NCBI RefSeq assembly: GCF_001042715.1
Contig: NZ_CP009687.1
Coordinates: 859,418 to 923,417 of the forward strand
DNA: 64,000 nt
Source: Clostridium aceticum
GTDB lineage: Bacteria; Bacillota; Clostridia; Peptostreptococcales; Natronincolaceae
Direction: 5' to 3'
Shown here: positions 35,371 through 44,919 of the stretch, piece by piece
Layout: the number at the start of each line of letters is the position of its first letter
How positions within the stretch are numbered: position 1 is the first letter of the stretch
Program-made: the position numbers and the translations under genes
The notes under the pieces: generated by a model
Seen by the model: only the letters and a program-made list of their open reading frames with translations
What the model was told of the DNA's origin: nothing
Databases searched by the model: none

Positions 35371-35929
35371 ACATTAAACCCCCCTTTCTTAATAGCAATT
35401 GAATACATTGCAAAACTATAACCCATATGGAGTGAATGAAGTATGGGTTTTTATTTGTAAAAAAATACATAAAGAGATGAAAAACTATTATCATTGCACT
35501 TAAGAACTTAAATGTAGTGATTTTTTTACGAGAATAAGTGGGTCTAGCTTCTGAAGGAATAGGGGCTAGTAAAATAACTATCAATAGGGCAAAGATAAAT
35601 AAGACCAAGGTAATAAAAAAATCAAGAAAAATAGAAAGTACTAAAAATATAGATAGATAAAAGAAAGCAGCACTAAATAAGATACAACCTATATATGTTT
35701 TAAAATGCAAGCCACCAGTAAAGGGACGAAGGGTAGATAAAGCCAAAAAGGAATAAATAAAATTCATTTGTTTGTCTAATAGAGTAAATACAAGAAATAA
35801 GACAATCAGTTTAGAAAAATCATTGATGATCACCTCTAATGTATATCTCAGTTTAATGCTGTCCATTTCACAAAGACTAAATTCAGTTTCAAAATATTTA
35901 TGTATCCTACGAGTCACAATTCTAATCAA
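35321..35929 (-). CDS. agrB: AgrB peptide-processing membrane endopeptidase
   Basis: 202 residues and hydrophobic. The catalytic His and Cys are both in RPFTGGLHFKTYIGCIL (about 69-85), as in AgrB, which trims AgrD and forms the thiolactone. About five or six membrane helices. TTG at 35929 is preferred because GGGTG lies about 8 bases upstream; the frame opens at GTG 35938 within that site. It overlaps agrD by 50 bases. The pair converges on the agrA/agrC-like genes, unlike the BDCA order of staphylococci. Confidence 0.93.
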   Translation of the reverse strand: MIRIVTRRIHKYFETEFSLCEMDSIKLRYTLEVIINDFSKLIVLFLVFTLLDKQMNFIYSFLALSTLRPFTGGLHFKTYIGCILFSAAFFYLSIFLVLSIFLDFFITLVLFIFALLIVILLAPIPSEARPTYSRKKITTFKFLSAMIIVFHLFMYFFTNKNPYFIHSIWVIVLQCIQLLLRKGGLMYESRKDKLQKINRYPM

Positions 35930-35996
35930 AACAATCACCCAAATTCAATAAGTATTATTTATGATATTAGCATGAAATTTTGATTTACAAATAGCA

Positions 35997-36083
35997 AATG
36001 GATAAACGACGTGTTTATCTGCGCAAACAACAGTTTTTCGAAAAATATGTTGTTTATATCAATAGGAGTGTCGTTTGTCCATT
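35997..36083. repeat. four-copy palindromic element P, copy 1 (agrB promoter region)
   Basis: Arms AATGGATAAACGAC and GTCGTTTGTCCATT, with inner TTTATCTGCGCAAACA facing TGTTTATATC. It lies between agrB and the divergent membrane gene at 36189. Other copies are at 45442, 46290 and 52472. Confidence 0.75.
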
Positions 36084-36188
36084 ATCTATTGTCGGGTTAG
36101 AAATAGGATGGTAATATATCGGTGTGATAAGAAAAACAAAAGTAAATAATATATAATTAACCTATTTAGGCGAGTAAAAGGAGAAAAA

Positions 36189-36722
36189 ATGAAAAAAGTT
36201 TATTATGTAGATAGTATTTTACTTATTCTATCTACTGTTTTATTTATTACATTCGTGGAAAACATTGATGATATTATCAATAGAGCAATATTCCTATTGT
36301 TTATAAGTGGTTGTATTTATGCAAATATAAAAATGAGTATTGTAATAAAATATCCTCCTAAACATAAATTAGCAGCAAAAGAAAAAACTGACGTTTTTCT
36401 ACTGATTTTAGGGAAAATCTACTTTCTAATAATGATGATTCGGTTTGGTTACTATTTGAGTGATGGTAATGATTTATTTATATTGCTAGTGTTTATGTTT
36501 CACGGGTCGCTAATACTAGACTACACATATATTCATAATAACTATTTAATAACGATAAAAAGAAAACCCATTCATCTCCATGAAATTTTGGAATTCGAGA
36601 TGGAAAAACAATTTCTTAACCAAAAATACTTGCATGCAAAAATAAAAGAAAAAGGGACAATTAGATTTTGCTTATCAGAATATGAATATGAAAATTTTAA
36701 GAATGCTATAGAAGATTTTTAA
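36189..36722 (+). CDS. unknown four-helix membrane protein
   Basis: 177 residues: four membrane helices (about 7-24, 30-48, 70-90, 95-113), then a cytosolic tail of about 60 residues with a PH-like strand pattern ending in a helix. I do not recognise a family. AAGGAG precedes the ATG. Its place between agrB and the peptide-export genes makes an immunity or accessory role possible, but no motif supports this. Confidence 0.6.
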   Translation: MKKVYYVDSILLILSTVLFITFVENIDDIINRAIFLLFISGCIYANIKMSIVIKYPPKHKLAAKEKTDVFLLILGKIYFLIMMIRFGYYLSDGNDLFILLVFMFHGSLILDYTYIHNNYLITIKRKPIHLHEILEFEMEKQFLNQKYLHAKIKEKGTIRFCLSEYEYENFKNAIEDF

Positions 36723-36828
36723 ATTGAACAACTTATTAGAAATATTTTTAGATGATTTTACCTTGTTGCACTATTTATATTAAATAGTGTAGTTATCGAA
36801 GTGGTAATTTGATTTGAGAGGAAAAAAT

Positions 36829-37170
36829 ATGTTATTTAATATTGTACTTGTACCAATGGCGATATTTATGGTAACTATTATATCTGAAATTAAGAACAAT
36901 TTAACAAAGTTTAATTTTGTTCCGAAAAAAATGATAGAAAAAGTTGAAGATTTGCTGAGTGAAGAAGATGTAATTAGCTACAATAAAAAATATATGCTTC
37001 CTATGTGCTATATACTTATGGGTATTATGATTACTATGTCTATAGCTACAATAATTTTTGAAAGGGATATATATCATATCTTCATTATGTTTGGGTTTTT
37101 CGGTTGGTTTCTTAACTTGGCTATATTCTGGATACTAGGAACAATTGATTTGAATAAAAAAATAAGATAA
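36829..37170 (+). CDS. unknown small membrane protein
   Basis: 113 residues with three hydrophobic helices (about 3-20, 60-82, 85-106) and a charged loop. ATG at 36829 follows GAGAGGA. The promoter region and first few codons are repeated at 48120-48205, where the rest of the gene has been deleted. No family is recognised; an immunity function is possible from position only. Confidence 0.6.
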   Translation: MLFNIVLVPMAIFMVTIISEIKNNLTKFNFVPKKMIEKVEDLLSEEDVISYNKKYMLPMCYILMGIMITMSIATIIFERDIYHIFIMFGFFGWFLNLAIFWILGTIDLNKKIR

Positions 37171-37416
37171 TGCAAACTTCCATGAATGAAAGAATTGTTG
37201 AGTGAAAGTATATATTTAAAAACAATTGAGAAAATTGCATAAAAATTATGTTGTTTATGAATAAATATTTTCATATACGTACATTTAAAATAATTCTGCA
37301 TTTTAAAACTTTCAAATTTTGCATGAATTTCAATCATATTTCAATCATATAGCTTTCTGTATTAATAATAAGATTTCATTAGTAATTTACTTTCAAAAGA
37401 ATAAAATCATAGAAAT

Positions 37417-37578
37417 GTGGGGTGGAAATATGAAAAAAAGCATATCGCAAAAAAAATATTGGGATTTATTTTAATACTATGTATAGCTATCGTATGGCTT
37501 TATATAACACTAGATTTAATGATTGATAGATGGGGAAGCTTGGCAATAGGTACATTTATTAGCTTTGCTATTATCTGA
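37417..37578 (+). pseudogene. truncated copy of small membrane protein (intact at 48332)
   Basis: In frame with the 69-residue protein at 48332-48541 but starting GTG and ending early at TGA (37576-37578), where the other copy reads TCA. The last 16 residues are thus lost. It has one membrane helix. Either copy could be the ancestral state. Confidence 0.6.
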
Positions 37579-37736
37579 TTTTTTGTTTTTATAGATTATA
37601 TTTATAAATATAATATTAGAAAGTAACCTCTAGACAGTAAAATTAGATAAAAATCAGTCAATAGCAACTATAATCTATGGAGTTGAAGCAGTAAATAAAA
37701 AAAACAAGTACTAAATAAGAAAATAAAGGTGATCAA

Positions 37737-39926
37737 ATGTTGAAAAAATACACTTGCATAAAACAACATGATACAACCGATTGTGGCGCAGCCTGTCTGG
37801 CCACCGTATCAAAGCAATATGGACTAAAAATCCCCATAACAAAAATCCGGGAAGTAGCAGGAACCGATAAAAACGGTACCAATGCCTATGGAGTAATCAA
37901 AGCAGCAGAAGAACTAGGTTTTAGTGCAAAAGGTGTCAAGGGAGACCAGGAAGCATTTTTCAGCGAAATTCCCCTTCCTGTCATTGCCCATGTTGTTATA
38001 GATAAAACCTTACTGCATTATGTAGTGATTCATAAAATTACAAAAAAACAAATTATTATCGCTGACCCAGCAAAAGGCATTGTAAAATACACACCAGAAG
38101 AATTCTTTCAAATTTGGACAGGCATTCTTATTCTTTTAGTACCCAGTCCACAATTTGAAAAAGGGGATACAACCAAAGGACTCTTTAAAAGATTTTTCGG
38201 TCTATTAAAGCCCCAAAAAGTTTTAGTAATGAATATATTCTTTGCATCCATCGTGTACACAATATTGGGTATATTGGGGGCCTTTTATTTTAAAATACTT
38301 ATGGACGATATTTTAAAATATAACCTTATGAAAACACTCCATGTTATTACCGCAGGAGTAATTGTCCTTAACATCTTTAAAATATTATTAAACGCCTTTA
38401 GAAGCCATTTGCTCTTATATCTGAGCCAAAAAATAGACATTCCATTAATACTAGGTTACTATCAGCATGTTATTGATTTACCTATGAATTTTTTCGGTAC
38501 AAGAAAAGTAGGAGAAATCATATCAAGATTTATGGATGCTTCTAAAATAAGAGAAGCCATTTCAGGAGCCACACTGACTATTATGATTGATACACTTATG
38601 GCAATTGCGGGAGGCGTTATTCTATATACCCAAAACACCTTTCTATTTGGTATTGCCGTCATCATGCTCATCTTTTATGGTACACTGGTGGCCGTATTCA
38701 ACAAGCCTATCAAAGAAATCAACCAAAAAGAAATGGAAAACAATGCCCAGCTCACCTCCTATTTAGTAGAAAGCTTAAACGGTATAGAAACCATAAAAGC
38801 CTTCAATGCAGAAAGACAAGCCAAAACAGAAACCGAACTAAAATTTATAAAACTCCTTAAAACCATATTAAAGGGAGGTACTATCTATAATATACAAGGC
38901 TCCTTAACAAATGCCATTGCAACAATAGGCGGAATAGTGATTCTTTGGGCAGGGGCCTATAAAGTAATCCAGGGAGAACTGACGGTAGGACAGCTGTTGG
39001 TATTCAACTCACTGCTGGCATATTTTGTTGATCCAGTAAAAAATCTCATCAACCTTCAGCCCATGATGCAGACAGCGATAGTAGCCTCCGATAGACTAGG
39101 AGAAATACTTGACCTGGAATTAGAAAAAAGTGAAGACGAAGAAAAGAAAGTAAATCCAAACTCCCTAAAAGGAACTATACAATTTAAAAATATAGACTTT
39201 CGCTATGGCACAAGAGAACTAGTACTGAAAAATATCAACTTAACTATTCACCAAGGAGAAAAAATTGCATTCGTTGGAGAAAGCGGTTCTGGCAAAACAA
39301 CATTGGTAAAGTTACTTATGAATTTTTATACCAACGAAAAAGGAGACATCCTTATTAACGAATATAATATCAAAGATATAAATATGGAAAAATTAAGAGA
39401 AAAAATAGCTTACATCTCACAGGATATCTTCATGTTTAGCGGCACCATAAAAGAAAACCTATGCTTGGGAAATAAAAACATAACCTTTGAAGAAATGATC
39501 CAAGCAGCAAAACTATCCAGTGCTCATGACTTCATCAATGACCTTCCCTTAAGATACAATACATTGCTGGAAGAAAATGCCACAAATCTATCAGGAGGAC
39601 AAAAACAAAGACTAGCTATCGCAAGAGCATTGTTAAAAAAACCAGATATCCTCATCATGGACGAAGCCACCAGTAATCTAGACTCCATTACAGAAAAAGC
39701 CATAGAAAAAACAATTACAGAACTAAACCAAGATACTACCACCATTATCATTGCTCACAGACTCAGCACCATTATGCGATGTGACAAAATCTATGTAATG
39801 GATCATGGAGAAATCGTCGAAAGTGGAAATCATGAAGAATTAGTCAATAACAAAGGCAAATATTACAACCTCTGGAAAGAACAACTGCCAGAGTATTACC
39901 AAACAGCAGCTTCAACCATAGAGTAA
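37737..39926 (+). CDS. peptidase-containing bacteriocin ABC exporter (C39 type)
   Basis: 729 residues in three parts. First, an N-terminal C39 peptidase with catalytic Cys16 in TTDCGAACLATVSKQYG, His in LLHYVVIHKI (about 97) and Asp in IADPAKG. Second, a six-helix membrane domain (about 160-440). Third, an ATPase with Walker A GESGSGKTT (about 513), signature LSGGQKQRL (about 617) and Walker B ILIMDEATSNLD. Such transporters cut double-glycine leaders and export the mature peptide; four GG-leader genes lie in this island. It is followed 14 bases later by its HlyD partner. A broken second copy lies at 48651-50062. Confidence 0.95.
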   Translation: MLKKYTCIKQHDTTDCGAACLATVSKQYGLKIPITKIREVAGTDKNGTNAYGVIKAAEELGFSAKGVKGDQEAFFSEIPLPVIAHVVIDKTLLHYVVIHKITKKQIIIADPAKGIVKYTPEEFFQIWTGILILLVPSPQFEKGDTTKGLFKRFFGLLKPQKVLVMNIFFASIVYTILGILGAFYFKILMDDILKYNLMKTLHVITAGVIVLNIFKILLNAFRSHLLLYLSQKIDIPLILGYYQHVIDLPMNFFGTRKVGEIISRFMDASKIREAISGATLTIMIDTLMAIAGGVILYTQNTFLFGIAVIMLIFYGTLVAVFNKPIKEINQKEMENNAQLTSYLVESLNGIETIKAFNAERQAKTETELKFIKLLKTILKGGTIYNIQGSLTNAIATIGGIVILWAGAYKVIQGELTVGQLLVFNSLLAYFVDPVKNLINLQPMMQTAIVASDRLGEILDLELEKSEDEEKKVNPNSLKGTIQFKNIDFRYGTRELVLKNINLTIHQGEKIAFVGESGSGKTTLVKLLMNFYTNEKGDILINEYNIKDINMEKLREKIAYISQDIFMFSGTIKENLCLGNKNITFEEMIQAAKLSSAHDFINDLPLRYNTLLEENATNLSGGQKQRLAIARALLKKPDILIMDEATSNLDSITEKAIEKTITELNQDTTTIIIAHRLSTIMRCDKIYVMDHGEIVESGNHEELVNNKGKYYNLWKEQLPEYYQTAASTIE

Positions 39927-39940
39927 GGAGAATACAGAGT

Positions 39941-41413
39941 ATGAGAGAAATAGTACACAATCTAAAAGATATTACCGATAGTAGAGAACTTCTAGAAAGC
40001 AAGCCACCCGCCTTTACGATCCTATTTATATATATACTTATTGCACTACTAACAATAGCGGTAGTATGGTCCTATATAGGAGAAATGGACGTAGTGGTAA
40101 AAGCAGATGGGGTTGTAAGACCCAACCAAAGGATCAGTACCATCAACAACATGGTGGGAGGAAAAGTCAAAGAAGTATATCTAGAAGGAGGAAAACAAGT
40201 AACAAAAGGAGATATACTTTACATCATCGACGATGCTGATTTACAGATAAAAAAAGAATTCTTACAAGAAGAAATAAACAGAAAAACAATCGAGCTAGAA
40301 AATGTAAACAAACTGAAAAGAAGCATTCTGGAAGATACCAATTATTTCAGCTCTGCAAAAAAAGAAGAAGAACTGTATTACTACAAATACCTAAAATTTC
40401 AAGCAGATAAAAACCATTCAAGAGAAAACGTAAATCTTATTATTGCCAACATAGAAAATACAAAAGATACCACTACAAACCTACAAACCTTATCCAACGC
40501 CATAAAAACCAACATAAATTTATTTGAAGACTTGGAAAATGAATACTATGCAAAATACATAGACTACAATTTGAAGTTGAAAGGACTAAAAGATACGCTA
40601 TATCAAAGACAAAAAGAATACCAAATACAAGAAAAAATGTACCAAGCAGAAGCAGTATCCAAAGTAGACTATGAAAAAGCAGAGGATGCCTTAGAACAAG
40701 CAGAATTGGAGCTGGAAAAATTTCAAAATAGCATTAGATTAGACCTAAAGTTAAATCTGGAAGAAAATCAAAGAAGACTAAGAGAACTGAAAATACAACT
40801 ACAGCAAACAGCTCCTGGAACAACAGAAGCATTAGAAGCCTACCCAAATATCGCTGTAGATCACTTTAAAAATGAAAATTTAATTTCCGTCAATGACCAT
40901 ATAAAAAACCTACAAGTAGAAATCCGTCAATTAGAAAACAACCTACAAACAGTAAAGCTAGATATAGAAAGCAGTATTGTAAGAACCCCTATAGATGGGT
41001 ATATAAACATTATTCAGGATATCAACAAAGGAGACAGTATACAAGGTGGAACAGTTGCAACCATCATTCCAGACAATGATACCAACTACAAAGTACAGAT
41101 CTACGCCCCCAACGAAGAAATAGCCAATATTAAGGTAGGAGACAAAGTGAAATACAACTTTCTAGCTCTTCCTTATAAAGAATATGGAGAATTGACAGGA
41201 AAAATCACAAAAATAGCAATAGATACAAAAGTAACCAACGAAGGAAATACAAGCTATTATCTGGTAGAAGCAGACATAAAAAACAGACCCCTTATCAGTT
41301 ATAAAGGAGAAGAAGCAGAAATCAAGGTAGGGATGGTATGTGAAGTCAGAGTAGTAACCAAGACAAAGAAAATACTACATCATTTGCTTGAAAAGATTGA
41401 CTTAAGATTGTAA
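39941..41413 (+). CDS. HlyD-family accessory protein of peptide exporter
   Basis: 490 residues: one N-terminal membrane helix (about 25-48), a biotinyl-lipoyl half-motif before a long coiled coil (about 110-320), then the second half and a beta-barrel domain. This is the membrane-fusion partner of C39 bacteriocin exporters (LcnD type). The start follows GGAGAATAC. The first 83 codons recur at 50077-50325, where the copy is cut off. Confidence 0.92.
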   Translation: MREIVHNLKDITDSRELLESKPPAFTILFIYILIALLTIAVVWSYIGEMDVVVKADGVVRPNQRISTINNMVGGKVKEVYLEGGKQVTKGDILYIIDDADLQIKKEFLQEEINRKTIELENVNKLKRSILEDTNYFSSAKKEEELYYYKYLKFQADKNHSRENVNLIIANIENTKDTTTNLQTLSNAIKTNINLFEDLENEYYAKYIDYNLKLKGLKDTLYQRQKEYQIQEKMYQAEAVSKVDYEKAEDALEQAELELEKFQNSIRLDLKLNLEENQRRLRELKIQLQQTAPGTTEALEAYPNIAVDHFKNENLISVNDHIKNLQVEIRQLENNLQTVKLDIESSIVRTPIDGYINIIQDINKGDSIQGGTVATIIPDNDTNYKVQIYAPNEEIANIKVGDKVKYNFLALPYKEYGELTGKITKIAIDTKVTNEGNTSYYLVEADIKNRPLISYKGEEAEIKVGMVCEVRVVTKTKKILHHLLEKIDLRL

Positions 41414-41428
41414 GCATTACTAATAGGA

Positions 41429-41531
41429 TTATAACCTCTTACAATACATAAAGTTTGCAGCTATTCCCAAAGCAAAGCAAACGATAAAGCCTTTTGATGG
41501 GAGAAAAGGTTGTGTAGGATGAGGGTTATAA
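41429..41531 (+). ncRNA. candidate structured RNA leader, copy A (before YGI-repeat peptide)
   Basis: Predicted three-way junction. P1 is TTATAACCT / GGGTTATAA. P2 is GTTTGC / GCAAAC, with inner GCT / AGC and loop ATTCCCAA. P3 is CCTTTT / AAAAGG with loop GATGGGAG. The CCC of loop 2 can pair with the GGG of loop 3. The same fold with changed but still pairing bases appears at 44308-44410 and 46610-46712. No known riboswitch core was recognised. Confidence 0.6.
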
Positions 41532-41664
41532 TATATCAATCAAAACAGATTTACACAAGAAACATTTTATGCAGAAATTTACCGCGGGATGGACGGATAA
41601 AGTGTTGATCTTTACTTAAAAAAGTGAATTTAGAAATTAAACTTAAAGGGAGGAATTTAAACAA

Positions 41665-41907
41665 ATGGAAAATAAAAAAAGACTTGAAATAGGCGTAGAA
41701 ATGACGGATGAGGAACTTATGAATTTGGTAGGAGGCTTTGAAAGTGCTACTAGTATAGATACCTCTTTCTTACCTATATTGAAGTACGGTATACGGATAC
41801 CAAGAGATAGTATTATTGTAACGCCATTATATGGCATACAACCAATTCCAAAGTATGGCATACAGCCGATGTATGGGATAAAACCTATTGATACTAAATT
41901 AATTTAA
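41665..41907 (+). CDS. double-glycine-leader peptide with YGI repeats (candidate RiPP precursor)
   Basis: 80 residues. The leader contains MTDEELMNLVGG (about 13-24), a typical C39 cleavage motif. The core of about 56 residues has four repeats: KYGIRIP, LYGIQPIP, KYGIQPM and MYGIKPID. There is no cysteine in the protein, so lanthionine or sactionine rings on Cys are excluded. A radical SAM enzyme is the next gene, suggesting modification at the Tyr-Gly-Ile positions. RBS GGGAGG lies upstream of the ATG. The leader RNA copy A precedes it. The core matches no class I know. Confidence 0.8.
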   Translation: MENKKRLEIGVEMTDEELMNLVGGFESATSIDTSFLPILKYGIRIPRDSIIVTPLYGIQPIPKYGIQPMYGIKPIDTKLI

Positions 41908-42162
41908 CAAAAAATGTTAGAATATTAGAATTGTTGAATAAATTTCGCTTAGGTAGTGCAAAAAATTTCTGCTTAAGTAAAAATAAATACTCCTTTCTGC
42001 CAAGAACGAAGAAATAAATATATGCCAGAAAGGAGTATTTTAAAGAAAAAATGTTTTAAACAATTGAATTTTAGACGTAAAATTCCTGCTCAAGAAAAGA
42101 ATACATGCTAAAATATATCAATAAAAAATTAAAAAAATTAAGGATATAAGGAGAAATTAGCT

Positions 42163-43701
42163 ATGGAGTTCAAACCAATAACAGCAGTATGGGAAATAAC
42201 GATGGGGTGCAATATGAGATGCAAGCATTGTGGTTCTAGCTGTGAAAATCCTCTAGAAGGAGAATTGAATACAGAGGAAGCTTTAAAACTGTGTGATGAA
42301 ATGGGAGAACTAGGATTTCGATGGATAACTCTATCCGGTGGTGAGCCTACTACCAGAAAGGACTGGCATTTAATAGCAAAAAGGCTTCATGATAATGGGA
42401 TTATCCCCAATATCATAACAAATGGCTGGACTATGGATGAAGAAATTGCTGAAAAAGCTGCAAAAGCAGGAGTAAATACAGTTGCATTTAGTGTAGATGG
42501 ATTAAAAAAAACCCATGACTATATAAGAAAACCAGAGTCCTTTGATAGGATTATGAAGTCAATAGATATTGTTCGTAAGAAAGATCTGAATTGTTCAATC
42601 ATTACAACCATAAACAAAATAAATATCAATGAATTATGGGAAATGAAAAAAATATTTGACAGTAAAAAAATAAATGGATGGCAGTTTCAAATAGGACTTC
42701 CTATGGGTAATATGGCAACAAATAACAATCTTATAGCACAACCTTATCATGTTGATGCAATTATAGATTTTGCATATGAAGTCTCTCGTGATAATGGCAT
42801 TGAGATTCAATTAGCAGATTGTGTAGGATATTTTAATAAAAAAGAAATTCAGGTAAGAACAAAATATCACAATTTAGGTTCTTATCAATGGAGAGGCTGC
42901 GGTGCGGGAAAATACAGTATGGGGATTCTTCATAACGGAGATATACTTGGATGCACCTCCATAAGAGATAAGAGTTTTGTTGAAGGAAATATAAGAAGAA
43001 CACCTTTAAAGCAAATTTGGAATGATCCAGATAAATTTAGCTGGAATAGAGAAATGAAAAAAGATAAACTAACAGGATTTTGCGGAAAATGTGGATTTGG
43101 CGATAGGTGCCTTGGTGGGTGTGGAAATACACGGTTAATTTTTGGTGAAAGTATTTATTCTGAAAATACATACTGTTCTTATAATAACGCTATAAAAAAG
43201 GCTGATATGCAGTTGTCAAAAATAGAAAATATCCAGGAAGCAGTTAACAAGGCGAAAAAGTTTATTGATAATAAAAGCTTCCAATTAGCACAATTAATAC
43301 TAGAAAAAATGATCCATACAAACCAAGAAAATGAAGAGATTTTAAACCTGTATGGCTATGTTTCCTTTATGCTACATAACTATTCTGAGGCAAAAAATAT
43401 CAATGAAAAATTACTAAAGCAAAGACCAAATGATCCCTATCCTCATAAAGGATATGGACTATCCGTTGCAAGACTTGGTGCAGTTGAAGAAGGTATAAAA
43501 TATTTGAAAAAAGCCATAAAACTTTCAGATAAAAGCTTTATGGACCCTTACTACGATCTTGCTGTAATATATATGGAGAACAACAGAAGAAAAGAAGCCA
43601 TCTCAATTTTGGAAAAAGGCATGAATAAATCAGCTGAATTTGCAAAAAATTGTAAAAGTTTCTATGAAGGGCTCATAAACGATACTCAAATAAGTGGTTA
43701 A
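42163..43701 (+). CDS. radical SAM/SPASM peptide-modifying enzyme with TPR tail
   Basis: 512 residues. The radical SAM domain has the cluster motif CNMRCKHC (Cys16, 20, 23) and the GGEP-type SAM loop (LSGGEPTTRKD). A SPASM-like C-terminal cysteine region (CGAG near 245, then CGKCGFGDRCLGGCGN near 306-321 and a Cys in TYCSY) would bind auxiliary clusters. A TPR region of about 150 residues follows (NEEILNLYGYVSFMLHNYSE...), likely for protein or peptide contact. It lies 255 bases after the YGI-repeat peptide. The chemistry is undetermined; TPR-fused SPASM peptide maturases are an uncommon form. Confidence 0.88.
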   Translation: MEFKPITAVWEITMGCNMRCKHCGSSCENPLEGELNTEEALKLCDEMGELGFRWITLSGGEPTTRKDWHLIAKRLHDNGIIPNIITNGWTMDEEIAEKAAKAGVNTVAFSVDGLKKTHDYIRKPESFDRIMKSIDIVRKKDLNCSIITTINKININELWEMKKIFDSKKINGWQFQIGLPMGNMATNNNLIAQPYHVDAIIDFAYEVSRDNGIEIQLADCVGYFNKKEIQVRTKYHNLGSYQWRGCGAGKYSMGILHNGDILGCTSIRDKSFVEGNIRRTPLKQIWNDPDKFSWNREMKKDKLTGFCGKCGFGDRCLGGCGNTRLIFGESIYSENTYCSYNNAIKKADMQLSKIENIQEAVNKAKKFIDNKSFQLAQLILEKMIHTNQENEEILNLYGYVSFMLHNYSEAKNINEKLLKQRPNDPYPHKGYGLSVARLGAVEEGIKYLKKAIKLSDKSFMDPYYDLAVIYMENNRRKEAISILEKGMNKSAEFAKNCKSFYEGLINDTQISG

Positions 43702-43846
43702 AAGCAATATATCTTTTTCTTACCTCAAAAAACATTTTCATGTTAAAATTAAAAACTTTTTTACTATACAAGAACCATAAAGTTAAATTATTTCAATAAA
43801 GATGAAAATGTGTGTAGGTTATTTCTACTGGGGGTGAAAAATATCA

Positions 43847-44149
43847 GTGATTATAGAGAATAAGAAAAAAGAAAAATTAAATGAAACTTCAAGTGATTAT
43901 AAAATTAAAAAGATTATATTTTTTGGTTTGCTTCTAACCAATGAAAAATTTAACCTGACTATAAGAGAAACTCAAGTGTTATTTGAAAAGTATTACAGAA
44001 ACAGTAATGGCAACGAAATTGCCCAGAAACTAAATATTTCACAACAAACAGTTAAAACTCATATAAAAAATGTCTATAGTAAACTGGGAGTTAATAGCTT
44101 GAAAGAATGCAGGGATTTGTTGAAGGAGCTATTAGAAAAAAAGGATTGA
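43847..44149 (+). CDS. stand-alone LuxR-type HTH regulator
   Basis: 100 residues with only a LuxR/GerE helix-turn-helix (about 37-98; NLTIRETQVLFEKYYRNS, IAQKLNISQQTVKTHIKNVY). No receiver or sensing domain is present. It starts GTG at 43847 with GGGGGTG 10 bases upstream. It sits between the radical SAM gene and a GG-peptide gene and may control the peptide cluster locally. Confidence 0.82.
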   Translation: MIIENKKKEKLNETSSDYKIKKIIFFGLLLTNEKFNLTIRETQVLFEKYYRNSNGNEIAQKLNISQQTVKTHIKNVYSKLGVNSLKECRDLLKELLEKKD

Positions 44150-44199
44150 TAAGTAGTTGAAAAGCTTTTTAGAGAAAAGAAATAAAACATATTGAAGAA

Positions 44200-44250
44200 G
44201 GGGTAGAGAAATCCCTCTTGTTTTTAGCTGGAGGGGGATGAATCTACCCC
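44200..44250 (+). ncRNA. upstream hairpin domain of leader, copy B
   Basis: Two-part stem GGGGTAGA / TCTACCCC and ATCCCTC / GAGGGGGAT with loop around TTGTTTTTAGCTG. The identical arrangement is at 46502-46552, where CCCTC is CCCCC, preserving the pairing with the G-run. It is absent before copy A. It may be part of a longer leader with the three-way junction downstream. Confidence 0.5.
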
Positions 44251-44307
44251 TCATAATATGGTAAAATTTAGGCAATAAGAAGAAGCAATCTTAGGCTCTA
44301 TGCTAGA

Positions 44308-44410
44308 TTATGACTTCCTATAATACATATTATTTAAGACTGTTCCCAGAGTCAAGTAAATAAGAAAGCCTTTTGATGGGAGAGAAGGGTGTGTAGGGTA
44401 GGGGTTGTAA
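44308..44410 (+). ncRNA. candidate structured RNA leader, copy B
   Basis: P1 TTATGACTTC / GGGGTTGTAA (10 pairs with G-U), P2 ATTTA / TAAAT with inner GACT / AGTC and loop GTTCCCAG, P3 CCTTTT / AGAAGG with loop GATGGGAG. It lies directly upstream of the peptide gene at 44448. Confidence 0.6.
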
Positions 44411-44447
44411 TATATATCAAGACATTTAAAAATGAAAGGAGATGTTA

Positions 44448-44708
44448 ATGGTGAAAGAACTTAGTTATAATGAATTGATGGCTACTAATGGTGGTGGGGT
44501 AACTTTAGGAAGTTTACTTGTAGCTATGGGACTAGGTGGACTTACAGGTTCATTTACTGGAGCTCAATTAGGTAGTGCTGTTGCCCCAGGTGCAGGAACC
44601 GTTGCAGGAGCTCTTTCGGGATTTGTATGGGGCGCAGGAAATGCTGCTTTGGCACATATTATTCAAAATTATGGAGCAGAGAGACTAGATCAATATCTAG
44701 GCTACTAA
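44448..44708 (+). CDS. class IIb-type double-glycine bacteriocin-like peptide
   Basis: 86 residues. Leader MVKELSYNELMATNGG is followed by a Gly/Ala-rich hydrophobic core with GxxxG-type spacing (LGGLTGSFTGAQLGSAVAPG, GALSGFVWGAGNAA), typical of two-peptide bacteriocins that insert as helices. No cysteines. ATG at 44448 is 7 bases after GAAAGGAG; the ATG at 44442 is too close to that site. The probable exporter is the C39 transporter at 37737. The following membrane gene is a possible immunity protein. Confidence 0.82.
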   Translation: MVKELSYNELMATNGGGVTLGSLLVAMGLGGLTGSFTGAQLGSAVAPGAGTVAGALSGFVWGAGNAALAHIIQNYGAERLDQYLGY

Positions 44709-44919
44709 ATTGTGAAATCTGCAAATTTTAAAACCTATATCTAAATAAGGTACATACTCCACTGTAGAATAAATGATTCAGTGGAGTATGTGCCATTGCC
44801 TATTAAATGTGAAAGGAACATTTCATTACACTATTAAGTTTTAAGTGTTTTAGACTTTTTATCTTAGTTTAATTTTTAAAAAAGTTGATTTAAGAATATA
44901 TAGAGAGGTTTGATATTAA

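Noticed and set aside
41429-41531. Purine or c-di-GMP riboswitch as identity of the peptide leader
   Set aside because: The three-way junction with docked loops looks similar to the purine class, but none of the conserved purine or c-di-GMP core sequences are present.
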